Shown: positions 58,828 to 60,785 of the stretch, piece by piece
Layout: each line of letters opens with the position of its first letter
How positions within the stretch are numbered: the stretch's first letter is position 1
Source: Thraustochytrium sp. TN22
Taxonomy: Eukaryota > Sar > Bigyra > Thraustochytrida > Thraustochytriidae
NCBI GenBank assembly: GCA_013306675.1
Contig: JABLUY010000219.1
Coordinates: forward strand, 1 to 60,785
Direction: 5' to 3'
Length of the DNA stretch: 60,785 nt
The notes under the pieces: model-generated
Seen by the model: the letters and a program-made list of their open reading frames with translations, nothing else
What the model was told of the DNA's origin: nothing
Databases searched by the model: none
Program-made: the position numbers and the translations under genes

Positions 58828-60600
58828 TCACATGATCATCATGGTGGCGAGCTCGGCAACCTCGTATTCAAGACAGCCGCGGGTCATGTTGGCGAAGAGC
58901 GTGTCGCCGCCCCAGGAAAAGCCGAAGAAGCCCTGCCACGTAGATGCGAGGGTCATGTCGGCGTCCAACCCGCAGGGCAGCATGCGCGCCAGCTTGTGCT
59001 GCTGCCGAATGTAGGCGAACTCGTCTCGGCAGCTGTCATTCCGTGTTGACCTTGTCCATGCAGCGGCGCGTCACAAAGATGACGCTCGCCTTGGACTGGT
59101 CAGTGCCCTGCGCCATGGCGCGCGTTGCGTTGCCATGCTGCATCTCAATCGGGTCCAGCCAGCAGCGAATGCCGCGCCGCGCCTCGAGCGCCGCAGCCAC
59201 CTGGACCATGAGGCGGTGGGTCTCGTTCTCTAGCCCCCCAGTCGTGTGCGAGGAAGGCGTCAAATGGTCTGGCGGCGTCGATGCCGGCGTCGCGCAGCTG
59301 TATCACCCGTGGCGTATCCGGTACCACCGTGCCGAAGACCGGAAGCGAGAGCCGCTTGCACCGGAGCGAGCGGATGGTGCCCGAGGCCGATGGAGACACG
59401 AAGCCGTCCGCAGACACGCACGAGCGCGGGTCCATGGAACCGTCGGAGCTCACAAAGAGCCTGGGCCCAAACGCGCTCTCCCATGAAGGAAGTGTTGACG
59501 CCCTTGAGCTGTTGCTGCAGCAGCTCGATGCAGTCCGACCGACAGCGTCTGCGGCGCGTCGCGCGCGAAGCTCATCGCCACGCGCCGCTCCGCGTAGTTC
59601 ACCTCCAAAAAGGTGTCCACGCCGTCAAACAGCATGTGCACTGTGTCCGCTGTGACCTCCACGACGTGCGCCTTGTGGCCAAACCCCGGCACAAGCCGAG
59701 ACACGAGCCGCTGGAAGACCACCCGGGGCAGAACGTGAAAGGCGACGTACGCCAGCGAGCCCCCGGCCACCGCCTCGAGGCCCCGGCTCCGAGTTGCCAC
59801 GCTCGCAGGCTTGAGCAGGCTCGGCACCAGGAGCGCGCCCGCTTCGTCGATGACGTTCGCGGCCCGATCGCGAACTCCAATCCAAGGGCTCGGCCTGGCG
59901 AGGAGCATCTCCTGCATGAGCTCGGTCAGGTAGTCAACCCGGTCGTCACGCCACAGCCACGACAGCAACGCGCGGCTCGCCACGCCGCGCCCCTCCCAGG
60001 CGTTGAGCGCGCCCTCCAGGTGCGGCGGGAGCTCCTCATTGAAGAGGAGGCGCTCTCTGTGCTTGCGTGAGAGCTTGTCGAGGAGCCACTGCGGCTGCAA
60101 GACCACCACCTGGCGGAGCTCGTGCATGTACTCGAGCATCTCCGCCACGTCCGACACTTTTAGGCCGCACTCGGTACACGAGCGAGCTGCTCCACCTCGT
60201 TGAGCGCCATCAAGCTCCGCTTGGTGCCGAGCAAGTTGTCCAGACAGTAGGTCCAGCGTAGCGGCACCTCGCGCGCCACAAAGTTCGTGCCCGCCACCGC
60301 CGCGGTCAGCGTCGGTCGCGCAGAGGCGCGCCACGCGTCCCTGCGCGTCGCCACGAGCCATGTTGTTGAGCGGGAAGAAGCGAAGGCGCTCCAAGACGTT
60401 GCGCAGGACCAGCGGCTTGTCGTCTAGACCGCGCAGCACAGATGCATCCAGCGTCCGCTGGATCAGCTTGAGTTGCGCCGCGTCAGGCAGCTGGTCCAGG
60501 TAGGTGCCCACGAGCGCGACGCTGACGTTTGGGGCGTCCAGCCAGAAGCGCAAGGTCCCCAGGGCCGTTCTCCTGATTGGCCAGTCGCACGTACTCTTCC
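58828..60600 (-). pseudogene. Frame-broken Roc-COR-TIR protein gene
   Basis: On the minus strand, consecutive pieces of one protein lie in changing frames. First, the end of a Roc GTPase-like domain and start of COR (FWLDAPNVSVALVGTYLDQL; RLRFFPLNN, about 60553-60355). Next, a COR piece one frame over (PLRWTYCLDNLLGTKRSLMA, about 60354-60165). Then back to the first frame (VSDVAEMLEYMHELRQVVVL; PQWLLDKLSR, about 60180-59545). A short piece follows (CIELLQQQLKGV, about 59545-59485). Then a linker ends in a TIR-like start (PFDAFLAHDWG, about 59480-59255). The TIR core is in another frame (VAAALEARRGIRCWLDP; ASVIFVTRRCMDKV, 59245-59042). The TIR end is in yet another (SCRDEFAYIRQQHKLARMLP; ANMTRGCLEYEV, to the TGA at 58828). 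At least five frame changes in 1.7 kb indicate a decayed gene or many sequence errors. No start is seen. Confidence 0.7.
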
Positions 60601-60685
60601 GCGGCGAGGCGGCCCTTGCTTAAACGCCTCCTTTCGATTCAAGCCTGCCAGTGCAGCACCAATTTTTCTAATCACTGTTGCAGAC

Positions 60686-60785
60686 CTAACTGTGAACCTG
60701 ACGGTCGGCCGCCTCCGTCATCTTGAGAATGTGCACCATGCCGGATGCATCACCAGCGACGATGGTGGCGCCCTGACGGACGCAA
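60686..60785 (-). CDS. 3' end of a WD40-repeat protein gene (partial)
   Basis: Entering from the right edge, the minus strand reads an open frame, ending at a TAG (60686-60688), that contains ATIVAGDASGMVHILKM. This is the last blade of a WD40 propeller: the VAGDASGxVHxL pattern is common at the C-terminus of large WD40 proteins, including NACHT/NB-ARC- and Roc-associated ones. A ten-residue polar tail follows. Only 32 codons are inside the window. The broken Roc-COR-TIR gene follows on the same strand about 90 bases further on. Confidence 0.6.
   Translation of the reverse strand, partial: CVRQGATIVAGDASGMVHILKMTEAADRQVHS

Noticed and set aside
1-60785. CRISPR arrays, insertion sequences, transposons or viral genes
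   Set aside because: I saw no spacer-repeat arrays, transposase, integrase, reverse transcriptase or capsid-like proteins. The repeats found are simple or local tandem repeats.

Overview
This window is nuclear DNA of a GC-rich (my visual estimate is well above 60% G+C), gene-dense eukaryote. It holds about twenty protein-coding genes at roughly one per 3 kb, on both strands, and most have no visible intron. An XPF nuclease, an 11.1-kb VPS13 gene, a GT41 transferase and an aldehyde dehydrogenase are each read in one frame. The few introns I can support are short (92-185 nt), lie near the 5' end of their genes, have GT...AG ends and usually a CTGAC branch-like motif. An AP2-domain factor, a calcium-dependent protein kinase with four EF-hand positions and a Roc-COR/TIR relic together suggest a stramenopile/SAR protist. 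A labyrinthulomycete (thraustochytrid-type) genome is my best guess, but that is inference. The standard code fits, because TAA, TAG and TGA all terminate.

Layout. Bases 1-5.4 kb hold a possible exon at the left edge, one hypothetical gene (minus, 791-1498) and a long GC-rich non-coding stretch. From 5.4 to 17 kb come a hypothetical acidic protein (+), a TSY-motif protein (-), a secreted beta-helix protein (-), Mediator subunit MED6 (-, probably with one intron), a BMT5-like rRNA methyltransferase (+) and XPF/ERCC4 (-). Two LITAF-domain genes (17.8 and 22.1 kb, both +) flank a repeat-bearing intergenic region. From 23 to 43 kb, all on the plus strand, lie ASCC2, a class-3 aldehyde dehydrogenase, an OGT-like GT41 transferase with a hydrophobic N-terminus, and VPS13. 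From 43 to 53 kb lie an AP2 factor (-), a CENP-A/CenH3 centromeric histone (+), a RING-like protein (-), a bisphosphate nucleotidase-like phosphatase with an intron (-) and an ARMC1-like protein (+). From 53 kb to the end, all on the minus strand, lie a tail-anchored coiled-coil protein, the KEOPS kinase Bud32 with an intron, a CDPK, a frame-broken Roc-COR-TIR gene and the 3' end of a WD40-repeat gene.

The genes do not form one pathway. Most are single-copy housekeeping functions: transcription (MED6, AP2), rRNA and tRNA modification (BMT5, Bud32), repair (XPF, ASCC2), chromatin (CENP-A), and membrane or organelle biology (VPS13, ARMC1, LITAF). Shared divergent intergenic regions (MED6/BMT5, XPF/LITAF-1, AP2/CENP-A, BPNT/ARMC1) probably hold paired promoters. 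Several convergent pairs are separated by under 100 bases. The most unusual parts are the right-hand end, where an immune-receptor-like Roc-COR-TIR gene is decaying, the degenerate tandem repeat behind the first LITAF gene, the hydrophobic leader on the GT41 enzyme, and the CENP-A gene.
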